Positions 1 through 9,519 of a stretch of DNA of 64,000 bases are shown here, one piece after another; position 1 is the first letter of the stretch; each line of letters starts with the position of its first letter. The position numbers and the translations under genes are program-made. Source of the DNA: Devosia sp. ZB163 (GTDB lineage: Bacteria; Pseudomonadota; Alphaproteobacteria; Rhizobiales; Devosiaceae). A model generated the notes under the pieces. That model worked only from the letters and a program-made list of their open reading frames with translations. It made no database searches and had not been told where the DNA came from. The stretch is taken from positions 186,001 to 250,000 of the forward strand of contig NZ_JAQRMY010000002.1 in the NCBI RefSeq assembly GCF_028613635.1, written 5' to 3'.

Positions 1-159
1 CGGCCGCACCTGCTGCGCGCCAGTCGTGCCTTGGTTGATAAAGCGTTCCATACGCCCAACAAACGGGCGATGCCACGATTCGGACAAACTGCTAACAATG
101 CCGCCACAATCTGTTGCGCCGAAGCGACATACCATTCACCTCTGCGTGAGCGTGGACGG

Positions 160-188
160 TTGACAGCCCGGCCCGCCTCTCCTAACCG
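160..188 (+). promoter_or_regulatory. Possible rpiA promoter
   Basis: A perfect TTGACA at 160-165 is followed 17 bases later by TAACCG (183-188), a weak -10. It lies just upstream of the rpiA ribosome-binding site. Bases 1-159 show no convincing gene on either strand; they are probably the upstream intergenic region or the edge of a gene outside the window. Confidence 0.35.
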
Positions 189-212
189 GCCGCCATCTTC
201 AGGGAGGCAGTG

Positions 213-902
213 ATGGACGATCCGAAATGGCAGGCCGCCAATGCGGCAATGGCCGAGGTCCGCAGCGGCATGCGGCTGGGCCTGGGTACCGGCTCGACAG
301 CCAGGCACTTCGTCGACCTGGTCGGGCAGGCCGTCGCCGGCGGGCTCGACGTCATCTGCGTGCCGACTTCCGAGGTCACCGCGGCCCAGGCCCTCTCGCT
401 CGGCATCCCGCTGACCGACCTCGATGCGACGCCCGAGCTCGACCTGACGGTCGACGGTGCCGACGAGATCGGTCCGGGCCTGGCGCTCATCAAGGGGGCA
501 GGGGGCGCGCTGCTGCGCGAGAAGATCGTCGCCGCGGCGTCGCAGCGGATGATCGTCATCGCCGATGCGTCCAAGCGCGTTGAAATGCTGGGCCGCTTCC
601 CGCTTTCCATCGAGGTCAACACGTTCGGCCTCGGCGCGACCAACGCGCTGATCGCGAGGGTGATGGCCGATTTTGGCGCCGAAGGCGCACTGAAGCGGCG
701 CTTCAAACCCGACGGTTCGCCCTTCGTCACGGATGGTGGGCACGCCATCATGGATGCTTTTTTTGGCCGCATTCCTCGGCCAGAAGCGCTGGCGCAAGCC
801 CTTGTCGATATCCCGGGCGTCGTGGAGCACGGCCTCTTCATCGGCCTGTGCAAGCGGGCCTACGTGGCAGGGCCGGAGGGTGTCGACGTTCTGGACGGCT
901 GA
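213..902 (+). CDS. rpiA: Ribose-5-phosphate isomerase A
   Basis: Cytosolic enzyme of the non-oxidative pentose phosphate pathway that interconverts ribose 5-phosphate and ribulose 5-phosphate. The 229-residue length is normal for RpiA. The phosphate loop GTGSTA is at about residues 25-30, the DGADE active-site motif at 81-85, and the [11 protein letters not shown] segment with the catalytic region at 94-104; TDGGH and a C-terminal VEHGLF follow. A GTG lies in frame at 210, but ATG at 213 sits 5 bases after the GGAGG at 203-207, so I prefer it. The next gene follows 37 bases later on the same strand. Confidence 0.96.
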   Translation: MDDPKWQAANAAMAEVRSGMRLGLGTGSTARHFVDLVGQAVAGGLDVICVPTSEVTAAQALSLGIPLTDLDATPELDLTVDGADEIGPGLALIKGAGGALLREKIVAAASQRMIVIADASKRVEMLGRFPLSIEVNTFGLGATNALIARVMADFGAEGALKRRFKPDGSPFVTDGGHAIMDAFFGRIPRPEALAQALVDIPGVVEHGLFIGLCKRAYVAGPEGVDVLDG

Positions 903-939
903 TGGCCGCTCGGGTAGAGGCTAGTGGGGAAACAACCAG

Positions 940-1479
940 ATGGGCACCAAGCTGATGACGTCCACTTTCAAGCGCGCGCCGATGCTTGTCGCAGCGCTGC
1001 TTTCGCTGATCCTTTCGTCCTTCGCGCTTCCGGCCCTGAGCCAGGACGCTCCGGCCGAGATTTCGCCCGAGGTACTGGCGCTGGCGCGCAAGTATGTCGA
1101 CCTGACCGACACCGGCGGCCTCTACGAGGCGACCATCGTGCAGGCCGGCATCCGGACCTACCGCCAGTTGCTGCCGCAGAACCCGGAGATTTCTGATCCG
1201 CTCAACAAGGCGATCGAGAAGGTCCTGGGCACCTACAAGGGCCGCAAGAGCGAGCTCTTCGACCAGTTCGCCCGCATCTATGCCGTCGTCTTCTCGCAGG
1301 ACGAGCTGCAGCAGATCGTGGATTTCTACTCCTCGCCGACCGGCCAGAAGCTCGCCAAGTCGAACGCAATGACCAGCGGTACCATCAACCGCGTCATGGA
1401 CGTGTTCTCGTCGAACCTGAACACCGAGTTCTTCGCTGCCGTGCGCGCCGAGCTCAAGGCTCAGGGTATCGACAGCTGA
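940..1479 (+). CDS. DUF2059 domain exported protein
   Basis: Exported protein of 179 residues with unknown molecular function. A hydrophobic N-terminal segment (about residues 13-32) ends in ALS-Q and looks like a signal peptide. The rest is a compact helical DUF2059 domain, recognisable from the pattern FSQDELQQIVDFYSSPTGQK. The ATG at 940 has a purine-rich GGGGA 9 bases upstream; an in-frame ATG at 955 is an alternative. It follows rpiA in the same direction and ends in a strong terminator, so the two may be cotranscribed. The family assignment rests on recognition of the domain pattern, not on any search. Confidence 0.82.
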   Translation: MGTKLMTSTFKRAPMLVAALLSLILSSFALPALSQDAPAEISPEVLALARKYVDLTDTGGLYEATIVQAGIRTYRQLLPQNPEISDPLNKAIEKVLGTYKGRKSELFDQFARIYAVVFSQDELQQIVDFYSSPTGQKLAKSNAMTSGTINRVMDVFSSNLNTEFFAAVRAELKAQGIDS

Positions 1480-1500
1480 TAGCTTGATACCTATGTGTCC

Positions 1501-1528
1501 AAAGGCCCCGTCATCGTGCGGGGCCTTT
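1501..1528 (+). terminator. Rho-independent terminator after the DUF2059 gene
   Basis: A perfect 10-base-pair stem, AAAGGCCCCG at 1501-1510 with CGGGGCCTTT at 1519-1528, encloses an 8-base loop. The 3' arm ends in TTT. It lies 21 bases after the DUF2059 stop. It also shows that the long GTG-initiated reading of gor from 1495 is not the true start. Confidence 0.85.
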
Positions 1529-1548
1529 ATGCATCTGGGGTTAGGTTT

Positions 1549-2928
1549 GTGAGCGACAGTTTCGATCTCGTGGTGATTGGTGCCGGTTCGGGCGGCGTGC
1601 GGGCCGCACGCATCGCCGCGACCTACGGCGCCCGCGTGGCAATCGTCGAGGAATACCGCGTCGGCGGCACCTGCGTGATCCGGGGCTGCGTGCCCAAGAA
1701 GCTCTTCGTCTACGCCTCGCGCTACAAGGACCTGTTCGAGATCGCCCCGAGCTTCGGCTGGGATGTCGGCACGCCCAGCTTCGACTGGGCGACGCTGGTC
1801 GCCAACAAGGACAAGGAAATCGCCCGGCTCGAGGCGGCCTATGTCGCCGGGCTGGAAAAGCCCGGCGCCGAGATCATCCGCGACCGCGCGACCGTCACCG
1901 GTCCCCACAGCGTGAAGCTGCAGAAGTCCGGCCGCGAGCTGACCGCCGGGACGATCCTCGTCGCCACCGGCGCGCATCCCTTCATCCCCGATATTCCGGG
2001 CAAGGAACTGGCCATCACCTCGAACGAGGCCTTCCACCTCGAACAGCTCCCGCATTCGATCCTCATCGAGGGCGGCGGCTTCATCTCGGTCGAGTTCGCG
2101 ACGATCTTCTCCGGCCTCGGCGTCAACACCACGATCGTCTATCGCGGCGACAAGCTCCTGCGCGGCTTCGACGAGGACCTGCGGACGGGGCTGGAAGCCG
2201 GCCTCGAGGCGCGCGGCGTCAAGATCATCCACCAGACCAACGTGCTCGGCCTGCGCCAGACAGGCGACGACGTCACCGTCAGCTTCTCCGATGGCATCGA
2301 CGCCCCCTTCGGCGCCGTCATGTTCGCCACCGGCCGGTCGCCCAACACCTCCGGCCTCGGGCTGGAGGCGGTCGGCGTCGAGCTCGAGGAAGACGGCGCC
2401 ATCGCCGTCGACGAGTACTCGCAGTCGAGCGTTCCCTCGATCTACGCCGTCGGCGACGTCACCAACCGCGCCCAGCTGACGCCCATCGCCATCCGCGAGG
2501 GCCACGCCTTCGCCGACACCGTGTTCGGCGACCGGCCGACCGCCGTCGACCACTCGCTCATCGGCGAGGCCGTGTTCTCCGAGCCGGAAGTGGGCACGGT
2601 CGGTCTCAGCGAGCACGATGCAGCCACCCACGGCGACATCGACGTCTACGTCACCCGCTTCCGCCCGATGATCAACACGCTCTCGCTCAAGTCCGACCGC
2701 ATGATGATGAAGCTCATCACCAGGGCCGACGGCGGCGAGGTGCTGGGCGTCCACGTCCTCGGGCCGGGCGCCGCCGAGATCATCCAGATGGCCGCCATCC
2801 CCATGGGCATGAAGGCGACCAAGGCCGATTTCGACCGCGCCATCGCCATGCACCCGACGGCGGCCGAGGAACTCGTCACCTTCAAGAAGCCAAGCTACGT
2901 CTACCGGGCCGGCGTGAAACAGCCCTGA
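1549..2928 (+). CDS. gor: Glutathione-disulfide reductase
   Basis: Flavoprotein of 459 residues that reduces oxidised glutathione with NADPH in the cytosol. The FAD dinucleotide fold GAGSGG is at residues 11-16. The redox-active pair is in GGTCVIRGCVPKK (Cys42, Cys47). The NAD(P) Rossmann region follows in mid-protein, with a second FAD motif YAVGDV. The C-terminal active-site His of the partner subunit is in HPTAAEE (about 435). The frame is open back to 1495, but that would put a terminator hairpin inside the gene. GTG at 1549 begins exactly where the family homology begins (SDSFDLVVIG). Glutathione recycling fits the GFA and Atm1 genes nearby, though this link is only suggestive. Confidence 0.95.
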   Translation: MSDSFDLVVIGAGSGGVRAARIAATYGARVAIVEEYRVGGTCVIRGCVPKKLFVYASRYKDLFEIAPSFGWDVGTPSFDWATLVANKDKEIARLEAAYVAGLEKPGAEIIRDRATVTGPHSVKLQKSGRELTAGTILVATGAHPFIPDIPGKELAITSNEAFHLEQLPHSILIEGGGFISVEFATIFSGLGVNTTIVYRGDKLLRGFDEDLRTGLEAGLEARGVKIIHQTNVLGLRQTGDDVTVSFSDGIDAPFGAVMFATGRSPNTSGLGLEAVGVELEEDGAIAVDEYSQSSVPSIYAVGDVTNRAQLTPIAIREGHAFADTVFGDRPTAVDHSLIGEAVFSEPEVGTVGLSEHDAATHGDIDVYVTRFRPMINTLSLKSDRMMMKLITRADGGEVLGVHVLGPGAAEIIQMAAIPMGMKATKADFDRAIAMHPTAAEELVTFKKPSYVYRAGVKQP

Positions 2929-2971
2929 CGCCGCCACCGCTTCGCTGCGCCACTCTTGCAGTGTGCCCCTC

Positions 2972-2994
2972 ATCACCGGGCTCGTCCCGGTGAT
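2972..2994 (+). repeat. Hairpin of the ATCACCGGG type after gor
   Basis: A perfect 9-base-pair stem, ATCACCGGG (2972-2980) and CCCGGTGAT (2986-2994), has a CTCGT loop. Sequences of this form (TCACCGGG-CCCGGTGA) occur as dispersed intergenic repeats in many alphaproteobacteria. No U-run follows, so it is more likely a repeat or a transcript-stabilising hairpin than an intrinsic terminator. Confidence 0.6.
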
Positions 2995-3113
2995 CCAGCC
3001 GCCGTGCGTCCGCGCGGCGAAAGGACTCTTCACACGAAAGCTTCGAAGCTCTGCGAGGCTTCACACCGCCCCATTCCCCTGATAGGACGCCCGCCACCAG
3101 GAGGAAGTGCGTT

Positions 3114-4490
3114 ATGACTTGGTCGCCCCAGAGCTGGAGAGAAAAGCCGATTTCGCAGGTTCCGGCCTACCCGGATCCCGCGAAGCTGGAAGCCGCCGAG
3201 GCGCAGCTGAGGAAGTTCCCGCCGCTGGTCTTTGCCGGCGAGGCGCGCGAGCTCAAGAGCCAGCTCGCCGATGTGGCCGAGGGCAAGGCGTTCCTCCTCC
3301 AGGGCGGCGACTGCGCCGAGAGCTTCGCCGAGCACGGCGCCGACCATATCCGCGACTTCTTCCGCGTCTTCCTCCAGATGGCGATCGTCCTCACCCACGG
3401 TGCTTCGAAGCCGGTGGTGAAGGTCGGCCGCATCGCAGGGCAGTTCGCGAAGCCCCGCTCGTCCGATACCGAGACGATCGATGGCGTCACCCTGCCGTCC
3501 TATCGCGGCGACATCATCAACGACATCGCGTTCACCGAGGCCGCGCGCATCCCCGATCCGGAGCGGTTGCTGCTCGCCTACCGCCAGTCGGCCGCGACGC
3601 TCAACCTGCTGCGCGCCTTCGCCTCGGGCGGCTATGCCGACCTGACCCGCGTCCATGAGTGGACCATGGGCTTCATGAAGGACACGAGCGCCTATCCGCG
3701 CTTCGAGGAGATCGCCACCAAGATCGACGACGCGATCGACTTCATGCGCGCCCTCGGCCTCAACTCCGAGAACACCCCGTCGCTGCGCGAGACCAAGTTC
3801 TACACCAGCCACGAGGCGCTGCTGCTCGGCTACGAGGAAGCGCTGACCCGCCGGGACTCGATCACCGGCGAATACTATGCCACCTCAGGCCACATGCTCT
3901 GGATCGGCGACCGCACCCGCCAGCCCGACGCGGCGCATGTCGAGTATTTCTCCGGCATCCGCAACCCGATCGGCGTCAAGTGCGGCCCGAGTCTCGCCGC
4001 CGATGACCTGCTCCGCATCCTCGATCGCGTGAACCCCACCAACGAGCCCGGGCGCGTCACGCTGATCGGCCGCTTCGGCTCGGACAAGATCGCCGATCAC
4101 CTGCCGCGCCTCATCGAGGCGATCCAGCGCGAGGGCAGGGTGGTCGTGTGGTGCTCGGATCCGATGCACGGCAACACCGTCAAGGCCTCGAACGGCTACA
4201 AGACCCGCCCGTTCGAGCGCGTGATGAGCGAAGTGAAGAGCTTCTTCGACATCCACCGCTCTTTCGGCACCCACGCCGGCGGCATTCACATCGAGATGAC
4301 CGGCGACGACGTGACCGAATGCACCGGCGGCGGCGTCGCTGCCATCACCGAGGCCGGGCTGCAGGACCGCTACCACACCTATTGCGATCCGCGCCTCAAC
4401 GCCTCGCAGGCGCTGGAGCTGGCCTTCCTCGTCGCCGAGGAACTGCGCTCGCAGCGTCCGGCGCGCGAACGGGTCGTGGCGGCGGAGTAA
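3114..4490 (+). CDS. Class II 3-deoxy-7-phosphoheptulonate synthase
   Basis: Catalyses the first step of the shikimate pathway: phosphoenolpyruvate plus erythrose 4-phosphate to DAHP. At 458 residues it has the length and signature blocks of the class II (plant/bacterial) enzyme, not the AroFGH class: a WSPQSWR start, [54 protein letters not shown] and [15 protein letters not shown]. The Cys in GGDCAE and the acidic and His residues in the last blocks are the expected metal ligands. AGGAGG at 3099-3104 sits 9 bases before the ATG. Its stop is 6 bases from the stop of the convergent response regulator. Confidence 0.96.
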   Translation: MTWSPQSWREKPISQVPAYPDPAKLEAAEAQLRKFPPLVFAGEARELKSQLADVAEGKAFLLQGGDCAESFAEHGADHIRDFFRVFLQMAIVLTHGASKPVVKVGRIAGQFAKPRSSDTETIDGVTLPSYRGDIINDIAFTEAARIPDPERLLLAYRQSAATLNLLRAFASGGYADLTRVHEWTMGFMKDTSAYPRFEEIATKIDDAIDFMRALGLNSENTPSLRETKFYTSHEALLLGYEEALTRRDSITGEYYATSGHMLWIGDRTRQPDAAHVEYFSGIRNPIGVKCGPSLAADDLLRILDRVNPTNEPGRVTLIGRFGSDKIADHLPRLIEAIQREGRVVVWCSDPMHGNTVKASNGYKTRPFERVMSEVKSFFDIHRSFGTHAGGIHIEMTGDDVTECTGGGVAAITEAGLQDRYHTYCDPRLNASQALELAFLVAEELRSQRPARERVVAAE

Positions 4491-4496
4491 GGGCGC

Positions 4497-4913
4497 TCAG
4501 GCGGTCGCGACGCGATCGCCGAACAGCGTTAGGCGGCGGGGCGGCACCATGGCGCGCCCGGCACCCTCGCGCGTTCCTAGGGCGTAGGCGATCGCCTGCC
4601 GCAGTTCGTTGTCGGCGGCGGGCTTGGCGATGACACCGATAGTGCCCGGAACGCCTGCTCCCAGCTGTTCCGGATTGGCCGTCATGTAGATGACCGCGAC
4701 GCCCTCCTCGGCGAGGCGCCTGCCGGTTTCGACTCCGGTGGGCCCATCGGCCAGATTCACGTCGACGATCGCAAGGTCGGCGTCTTCGGCCATAGCCAAT
4801 GCCTGGCGGCTGTCAGCGGCGATCCCCAGCGACTGGTGCCCCAGATCCTCCAGGAGGCTCTCCAGTGCCATGGCGATGAAGATCTCGTCTTCTATGATCA
4901 GCACCTTGCTCAT
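4497..4913 (-). CDS. Single-domain response regulator
   Basis: Receiver-only response regulator of 138 residues with no output domain. The acidic pair is in IEDE (Glu8, Asp9), the phosphoacceptor is Asp51 in IVDVNLADG, the conserved Thr is Thr78 and the Lys is Lys97 in AKP. The frame extends upstream to 4976, but the receiver fold starts at MSKVLIIEDE, so ATG 4913 is chosen. Proteins of this layout act as phosphate sinks or as relays to partner proteins. No cognate kinase is adjacent, so its circuit is unknown. Confidence 0.85.
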   Translation of the reverse strand: MSKVLIIEDEIFIAMALESLLEDLGHQSLGIAADSRQALAMAEDADLAIVDVNLADGPTGVETGRRLAEEGVAVIYMTANPEQLGAGVPGTIGVIAKPAADNELRQAIAYALGTREGAGRAMVPPRRLTLFGDRVATA

Positions 4914-5086
4914 GCGTCGTTCCGCCAGTCCGTCTGCGTCATTGTCCCAACTCGCCATTGGCACAGGTGGTTGCACCCGTCAGCTGCAGGGCAGCGATGC
5001 TGTAGTGGAGAAGCGTGCCGCTCGGTAAGCAAATCATGTGATTCCAAGTGTTTTGCACACGGCTGCTTGCATTGTGCCACGTTCAT

Positions 5087-5103
5087 TTAGCGGAACATTA
5101 ACC
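5087..5103 (+). promoter_or_regulatory. CtrA-box-like site upstream of the outer-membrane protein gene
   Basis: TTAG (5087-5090), seven bases, then TTAACC (5098-5103) matches the alphaproteobacterial CtrA pattern TTAA-N7-TTAACC with one mismatch. It lies about 45-60 bases before the gene at 5147, in an unusually AT-rich stretch. The match is by eye only. Confidence 0.3.
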
Positions 5104-5146
5104 CTAACGCTGGATAAACGGTGCGATAGTGTACCGGAGTTCAAAA

Positions 5147-6232
5147 ATGCCCCGCCTGGCCACGAGCTTCCTCGTTCTCGCCGCTGCTGCCGGAACCCCG
5201 GCTCTTGCTGCCGATTGGGGCAGCAACTCGGCGGAAGATATCTACCGTGAGGCCTACTCGATCGAGCCCGCCGACTGGACCGAGATGGGCGACGAGACCG
5301 ACGGCATCCACCTCGAGACCGGCCTGCGCTACTGGTACTCATGGGGCAGTCAGGACTTCGCGTCGGGTGGCACCAACTCCGCCTCCGAGGACAACGCCCA
5401 TAGCGGCGAACTCTTCCTGCGCGTCCAGGATGACTCCACCGCGACCTGGGCCCAGGGCATGGCCGGGTACTCGTTCGCCATCAACGGCTCGACCGGTGGC
5501 GGCGTCAGCGACATTCAGGACGGCCAGATCGGCTATGGCGGTGCGGACTTCGGCTGGAATGCGTTCGATGACGGTGCCGGCAACGGGGTGGGTGGCCTGG
5601 TAGGCTACCTCTACTGGAACAACTCGCCCGATACGGGCCGCAACAACTTCACCACCGCCACGTCGGCGGCCGACATCACCTACGACCCGGCGACCGGCCA
5701 GACATTCATTCCCGGCGACAGCTCGCCGAACCAGGTCGATGCCCACGTGCTTCGCCTCGGCTTGTCGGGCAATGCCAGGTTCAGCGACTTCATCGATTTC
5801 AGGGCGGAAGTCGCCGCGGTTCCCTACGCCAAGGTTGGTGGCACCGTCGGCGTCGACGACCCGGTGTTCAATACCGACGTGTACACCGGCCCTGCCCAGT
5901 TCCCCTATGGCGGTGCCGACGGCAACATCTCGCAGATCCGCTCCTCGGTCACCACCGTGGACGGGTGGGGTTACGGTGCCATGGCCGAAGCCTGGGTCGG
6001 CATCCATCCGATCGACAATCTGACGATGCGACTCGGCGGACGCGCCTGGTATCTTCAGGGCACCGCGGACGCCACTTACAGCGTGGCCCATATCGGCAAT
6101 CCCGGCGATGCCGACTCCGACGGCGAGTACGACACCGATCCGAGCTTCGTGAACGTCGGCGCGATCCAGACGAACAACCCCTTCTCCATGCTCCGCTACG
6201 GCCTTCTCGCCGAGCTGACCTACGCGTTCTGA
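5147..6232 (+). CDS. Outer-membrane beta-barrel protein, function unknown
   Basis: Exported protein of 361 residues. A classic signal peptide (residues 1-21, ending PALA before ADWGS) is followed by a Gly/Asp/Asn-rich body with alternating aromatic and small residues (LRYWYSWGSQDF, GLVGYLYWNNS, LRLGGRAWYLQG). The last strand is GLLAELTYAF, ending in the C-terminal Phe recognised by the BAM machinery. The frame is open from a GTG at 5129, but ATG 5147 has GGAG seven bases upstream and starts the signal peptide cleanly. No close functional family is recognised; porin-like or adhesion roles are possible. It stands alone in its transcription unit. Confidence 0.72.
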   Translation: MPRLATSFLVLAAAAGTPALAADWGSNSAEDIYREAYSIEPADWTEMGDETDGIHLETGLRYWYSWGSQDFASGGTNSASEDNAHSGELFLRVQDDSTATWAQGMAGYSFAINGSTGGGVSDIQDGQIGYGGADFGWNAFDDGAGNGVGGLVGYLYWNNSPDTGRNNFTTATSAADITYDPATGQTFIPGDSSPNQVDAHVLRLGLSGNARFSDFIDFRAEVAAVPYAKVGGTVGVDDPVFNTDVYTGPAQFPYGGADGNISQIRSSVTTVDGWGYGAMAEAWVGIHPIDNLTMRLGGRAWYLQGTADATYSVAHIGNPGDADSDGEYDTDPSFVNVGAIQTNNPFSMLRYGLLAELTYAF

Positions 6233-6380
6233 TCGCATGGCGGCAACCGGCTGTCCGCTTGCCCCGTTGGGGGTGAGCGGATAAGTCTTGCCCCGATTTC
6301 GCGGGAAGCGGGATCAGGACGGGTCGCATGCCTTTCCGGATCGATCCCGCGCCCACTCAACTCCCGGCCCGGATGTTCCA

Positions 6381-8096
6381 GTGACCGATCGCCTCCGCAT
6401 CGCCCTCGCGCAGCTCAATCCGACCGTCGGCGCCGTCGCCCAGAACCTCGAGCTGGCCAAGGCCACGCTCGCCGAGGCGGCGGGGCAGGGCGCCGATATC
6501 CTGATGTTCCCCGAGCTGTTCATCACCGGGTATTTCCCCGAGGACCTGCTCTTCAAGCCGCGCTTCGTCTCCGATGCCATCGAGGCGGCCGAGGCCTTTG
6601 CTGCGGCCACGGCCGGAACCGGCGTCACCGCGATCATGCCCTGCATCTGGCGTGACGGTGACGTGCTCTACAACGCCGTTCTCGTTTGCGAAGACGGGCG
6701 AGTCGTCGCCCGCCGCTACAAGCGCGAGCTGCCCGACGACGACGTGTTCTACGAGCAGCGCTACTTCGAGCGCGCGCCGCTGCAGGAGCCCGTGACCATC
6801 AAGGGCGTCTCCATCGGCATCCCGATCTGCGAGGACATCTGGCACCCCGATGTCTGCGCCCATCTCGTCGACCAGGGCGCGCGTATCCTGCTCTGCCCCA
6901 ACGGCTCGCCCTATTGGCGCAACAAGCAGGCCCAGCGCTACAAGCTGGTGCGCGACCGTGTCGCCGAGGACAACGTCCCGCTGCTCTACCTCAACCAGGT
7001 CGGTGGCCAGGACGAGCTGGTCTATGACGGCGCGAGCTTTGCCATCGAGCCCGGTGGCCGCCTGGTGCTGCAGGGCAAGAGTTTCGAGCCCGAGCTGCTG
7101 TTCTCGAACTGGGAGCGGACCGTCGACGGCTGGCGCTGCACCGATCCGCATGTCACCGAACTGGCCGCCATCGACGAGGCGCCGTGGCGCGCCTGCGTGC
7201 TCGGCCTGCGCGACTATGTCGAAAAGAACGGGTTCAAGTCGGTGGTGCTCGGCCTCTCGGGCGGCATCGACAGCGCTGTAGTCGCCGCCATGGCGGTCGA
7301 TGCGCTGGGCGCCGACAAGGTCCAGACCCTCATGCTGCCCTACCGCTACACCTCGGAGGAAAGCCTCCGCGACGCCAGGGAGTGTGCCGAGCGCCTCGGC
7401 ATCGGCTACGACATCGTCTCCATCGGCGCCCCCGTCGATGCGGCGCTGGCCGAGCTGCAGCCGGTGTTCGGCAACCGTCCGGTCGACGTGACCGAGGAGA
7501 ACATCCAGTCGCGCATGCGCGGTGTGTACCTCATGGCGGTCTCCAACAAGACCGGCGCGCTGCTGCTCACCACCGGCAACAAGTCGGAAATGGCCGTCGG
7601 CTACGCCACGCTCTATGGCGACATGAATGGCGGCTTCAACCCGATCAAGGACCTGCTGAAGATGCGGGTCTACGAGCTCGCGCACTGGCGCAACCAGCAC
7701 CTGCCGGCCGATTGCCTCGGGCCCGCTGGCGAAGTCATCCCGCAGGCGATCATCGACAAGGCCCCGAGCGCCGAGCTCAGGCCGAACCAGACCGACCAGG
7801 ATTCGCTGCCGCCCTATCCGATCCTCGACGAGATCCTCAACGGCCTCGTCGAGCTCGAGCTGTCGGTCGCCGAGATCGTCGCCCGCGGCGAGGGCCGCTT
7901 CGACCGACCGCTCGTCAAGCGCATCGAAAAGCTCGTCTACATCGCCGAGTACAAGCGCCGCCAGTCGGCTCCCGGCGTGAAGCTCACCCGCAAGGCCTTC
8001 GGCTTCGGCCGCAAGTACCCGATCACCAACGGCTACCGCGACGTCCGCGAGACGGTCGAGCCGACCGTGCGCCTCGAAGGGAAGGGCGTCGAATGA
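6381..8096 (+). CDS. nadE: Glutamine-dependent NAD+ synthetase
   Basis: Converts nicotinate adenine dinucleotide to NAD+, using ammonia released from glutamine. It is a two-domain protein of 571 residues. The N-terminal nitrilase-type glutaminase carries the Glu-Lys-Cys triad: Glu45 in FPELFITGY, Lys114 in YKRELPDD and Cys150 in PICEDIWHP. The C-terminal synthetase has the ATP pyrophosphatase loop SGGIDS at 293-298 and the TTGNKSE block. The frame opens at a TTG at 6288, but GTG 6381 begins right at the conserved domain start ([13 protein letters not shown]), so it is preferred. The ribosome-binding site is weak. nadC lies elsewhere in the window. Confidence 0.95.
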   Translation: MTDRLRIALAQLNPTVGAVAQNLELAKATLAEAAGQGADILMFPELFITGYFPEDLLFKPRFVSDAIEAAEAFAAATAGTGVTAIMPCIWRDGDVLYNAVLVCEDGRVVARRYKRELPDDDVFYEQRYFERAPLQEPVTIKGVSIGIPICEDIWHPDVCAHLVDQGARILLCPNGSPYWRNKQAQRYKLVRDRVAEDNVPLLYLNQVGGQDELVYDGASFAIEPGGRLVLQGKSFEPELLFSNWERTVDGWRCTDPHVTELAAIDEAPWRACVLGLRDYVEKNGFKSVVLGLSGGIDSAVVAAMAVDALGADKVQTLMLPYRYTSEESLRDARECAERLGIGYDIVSIGAPVDAALAELQPVFGNRPVDVTEENIQSRMRGVYLMAVSNKTGALLLTTGNKSEMAVGYATLYGDMNGGFNPIKDLLKMRVYELAHWRNQHLPADCLGPAGEVIPQAIIDKAPSAELRPNQTDQDSLPPYPILDEILNGLVELELSVAEIVARGEGRFDRPLVKRIEKLVYIAEYKRRQSAPGVKLTRKAFGFGRKYPITNGYRDVRETVEPTVRLEGKGVE

Positions 8097-8130
8097 GTCG
8101 AGTACCTGGCACGATCGTCCCCAGGCACCT

Positions 8131-8170
8131 CTTCACCTCCCCCTTCATGGGGGAGGCCGGGAGGGGGCAG
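8131..8170 (+). repeat. Palindromic GC-rich dispersed repeat, single arm
   Basis: CTTCACCTCCCCC, TTCA, then GGGGGAGG and CCGGGAGGGGGCAG form a short internal hairpin plus a tail. Nearly the same sequence recurs at 36618-36657, and related elements occur at 13091-13165, 30781-30935 and 63196-63242. It fills most of the nadE-gltX gap. Confidence 0.75.
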
Positions 8171-8193
8171 TCTCCCTCGGTCGGTCCGCGCCC

Positions 8194-9519
8194 ATGACCA
8201 CCGTCCGCTACGCCCCGTCGCCCACCGGCCGCCTCCATCTCGGCAATGCCCGTCCGGCGCTGGTCAACTGGCTCTATGCCCGCGCCAATGGCGGCCGCTA
8301 CGTGCTGCGCCTCGACGACACCGATACCGCCCGCTCCACCGAGGCATTCGCCCGCGGCATCGAGGAGGATCTGGCCTGGTTCGGTGTCACGCCAGATCTC
8401 AAGGTCCGCCAGTCCGACCGCACCGCCCTCTATGACGCGGCCCGCGACCGTCTGATCGCGGCCGGACGGCTCTACCCCGCCTACGAGACCGAAGACGAAC
8501 TGGAGCGCAAACGCGCCCGCGCGCGCCTTCTCGGCCGCCCGCCGATCTACGATCGTGCCGCCCTGAGCCTCACCGACGAGGACAAGGCAAAGTACGAAGC
8601 CGAGGGCCGCAAGCCGCACTGGCGCTTCAAGCTCGACGGCCGGCCGGTGACCTTCGACGACCTCGTCAAGGGTCCGCAGACCGTCAACACCGCCTCCATG
8701 TCCGATCCGGTGCTGGTGCGCGCCGACGGCAGCTACCTCTACACGCTGCCCTCGGTGGTCGATGACATCGACCTCGGCATCACCCACGTGATCCGCGGCG
8801 AAGACCACGTCTCCAACACCGGCACGCAGATCGAGATCCTCGAAGCCCTCGGCGGCAAGGTGCCGGCCTTCGCCCACCTCAACCTCCTGACCGGTGCCGA
8901 AGGCGAGGGGCTGTCCAAGCGCCTCGGCTCGCTGTCGCTGGCAGAGCTGCGCGAGACGGGCTACGAGCCGATGGCCGTCGCCGCCGCTGCCGTGCTGACT
9001 GGCACCAGCCTACCCGTCGAGCCCTATCCCGATCTCGATGCCATGGCAGAGGCGTTCCGCCTCGACACGGTGTCCCACGGCTCGGCCCGCTTCGATCCGG
9101 CCGAGCTGGCGAGCCTCAATACCCGCATCCTCCACCACATGCCCTATGAGACGGCGCGGCCGCGGCTCGAAGCCCTTGGGCTAGCCTCCGAGCCGCTGTG
9201 GCTGGCCTTGCGCGGCAACCTCGGCGTCTTCGGCGACATCGTCGACCTCGCCACGCTGGTCCACGGCCCCGTGACCCCCGTCGTCGCCGACGAGGATCGC
9301 GACTACCTCGCCGAGGCCCGCGGACTGCTGCCGGCCGAGCCATGGGACGAGACCACCTGGTCGAAATGGACCGAAACGCTGAAGGCGAAGACGGGCCGCA
9401 AGGGCAGGGCGCTGTTCCATCCCCTGCGCCTCGCCCTCACGGGACGGGAGCAGGGGCCGGAGCTCAAGGCCCTGCTGCCGCTGCTAGGGCGTATGGAATC
9501 TCTGGCCCGACTACCCTGA
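8194..9519 (+). CDS. gltX: Glutamyl-tRNA synthetase (class I)
   Basis: Charges tRNA with glutamate. It has 441 residues, shorter than the roughly 470-490 of typical bacterial GluRS. The HIGH signature is HLGN at 15-18 and the KMSKS loop is LSKRLGS at 240-246. [11 protein letters not shown] and RGEDHVSNT are typical of GluRS and not of the truncated GluQ enzymes. Alphaproteobacteria often carry two GltX copies, and the short length suggests this may be the second, more divergent type. That cannot be decided without seeing the other copy. Its 3' end overlaps the convergent DUF2865 gene by 56 bases. Confidence 0.93.
   Translation: MTTVRYAPSPTGRLHLGNARPALVNWLYARANGGRYVLRLDDTDTARSTEAFARGIEEDLAWFGVTPDLKVRQSDRTALYDAARDRLIAAGRLYPAYETEDELERKRARARLLGRPPIYDRAALSLTDEDKAKYEAEGRKPHWRFKLDGRPVTFDDLVKGPQTVNTASMSDPVLVRADGSYLYTLPSVVDDIDLGITHVIRGEDHVSNTGTQIEILEALGGKVPAFAHLNLLTGAEGEGLSKRLGSLSLAELRETGYEPMAVAAAAVLTGTSLPVEPYPDLDAMAEAFRLDTVSHGSARFDPAELASLNTRILHHMPYETARPRLEALGLASEPLWLALRGNLGVFGDIVDLATLVHGPVTPVVADEDRDYLAEARGLLPAEPWDETTWSKWTETLKAKTGRKGRALFHPLRLALTGREQGPELKALLPLLGRMESLARLP

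Noticed and set aside
1495-1548. Extended N-terminus of gor from GTG 1495
   Set aside because: These codons cover a perfect rho-independent terminator; the conserved protein starts at 1549.
838-3033. Very long open frame on the minus strand opposite rpiA, DUF2059 and gor
   Set aside because: High-GC shadow of the real plus-strand genes; His/Asp/Gly/Val-rich composition with no domain.
6288-6380. TTG start of nadE at 6288
   Set aside because: The added 31 residues are Arg/Asp/Ser-rich with no similarity to the nitrilase domain, which begins at 6381.
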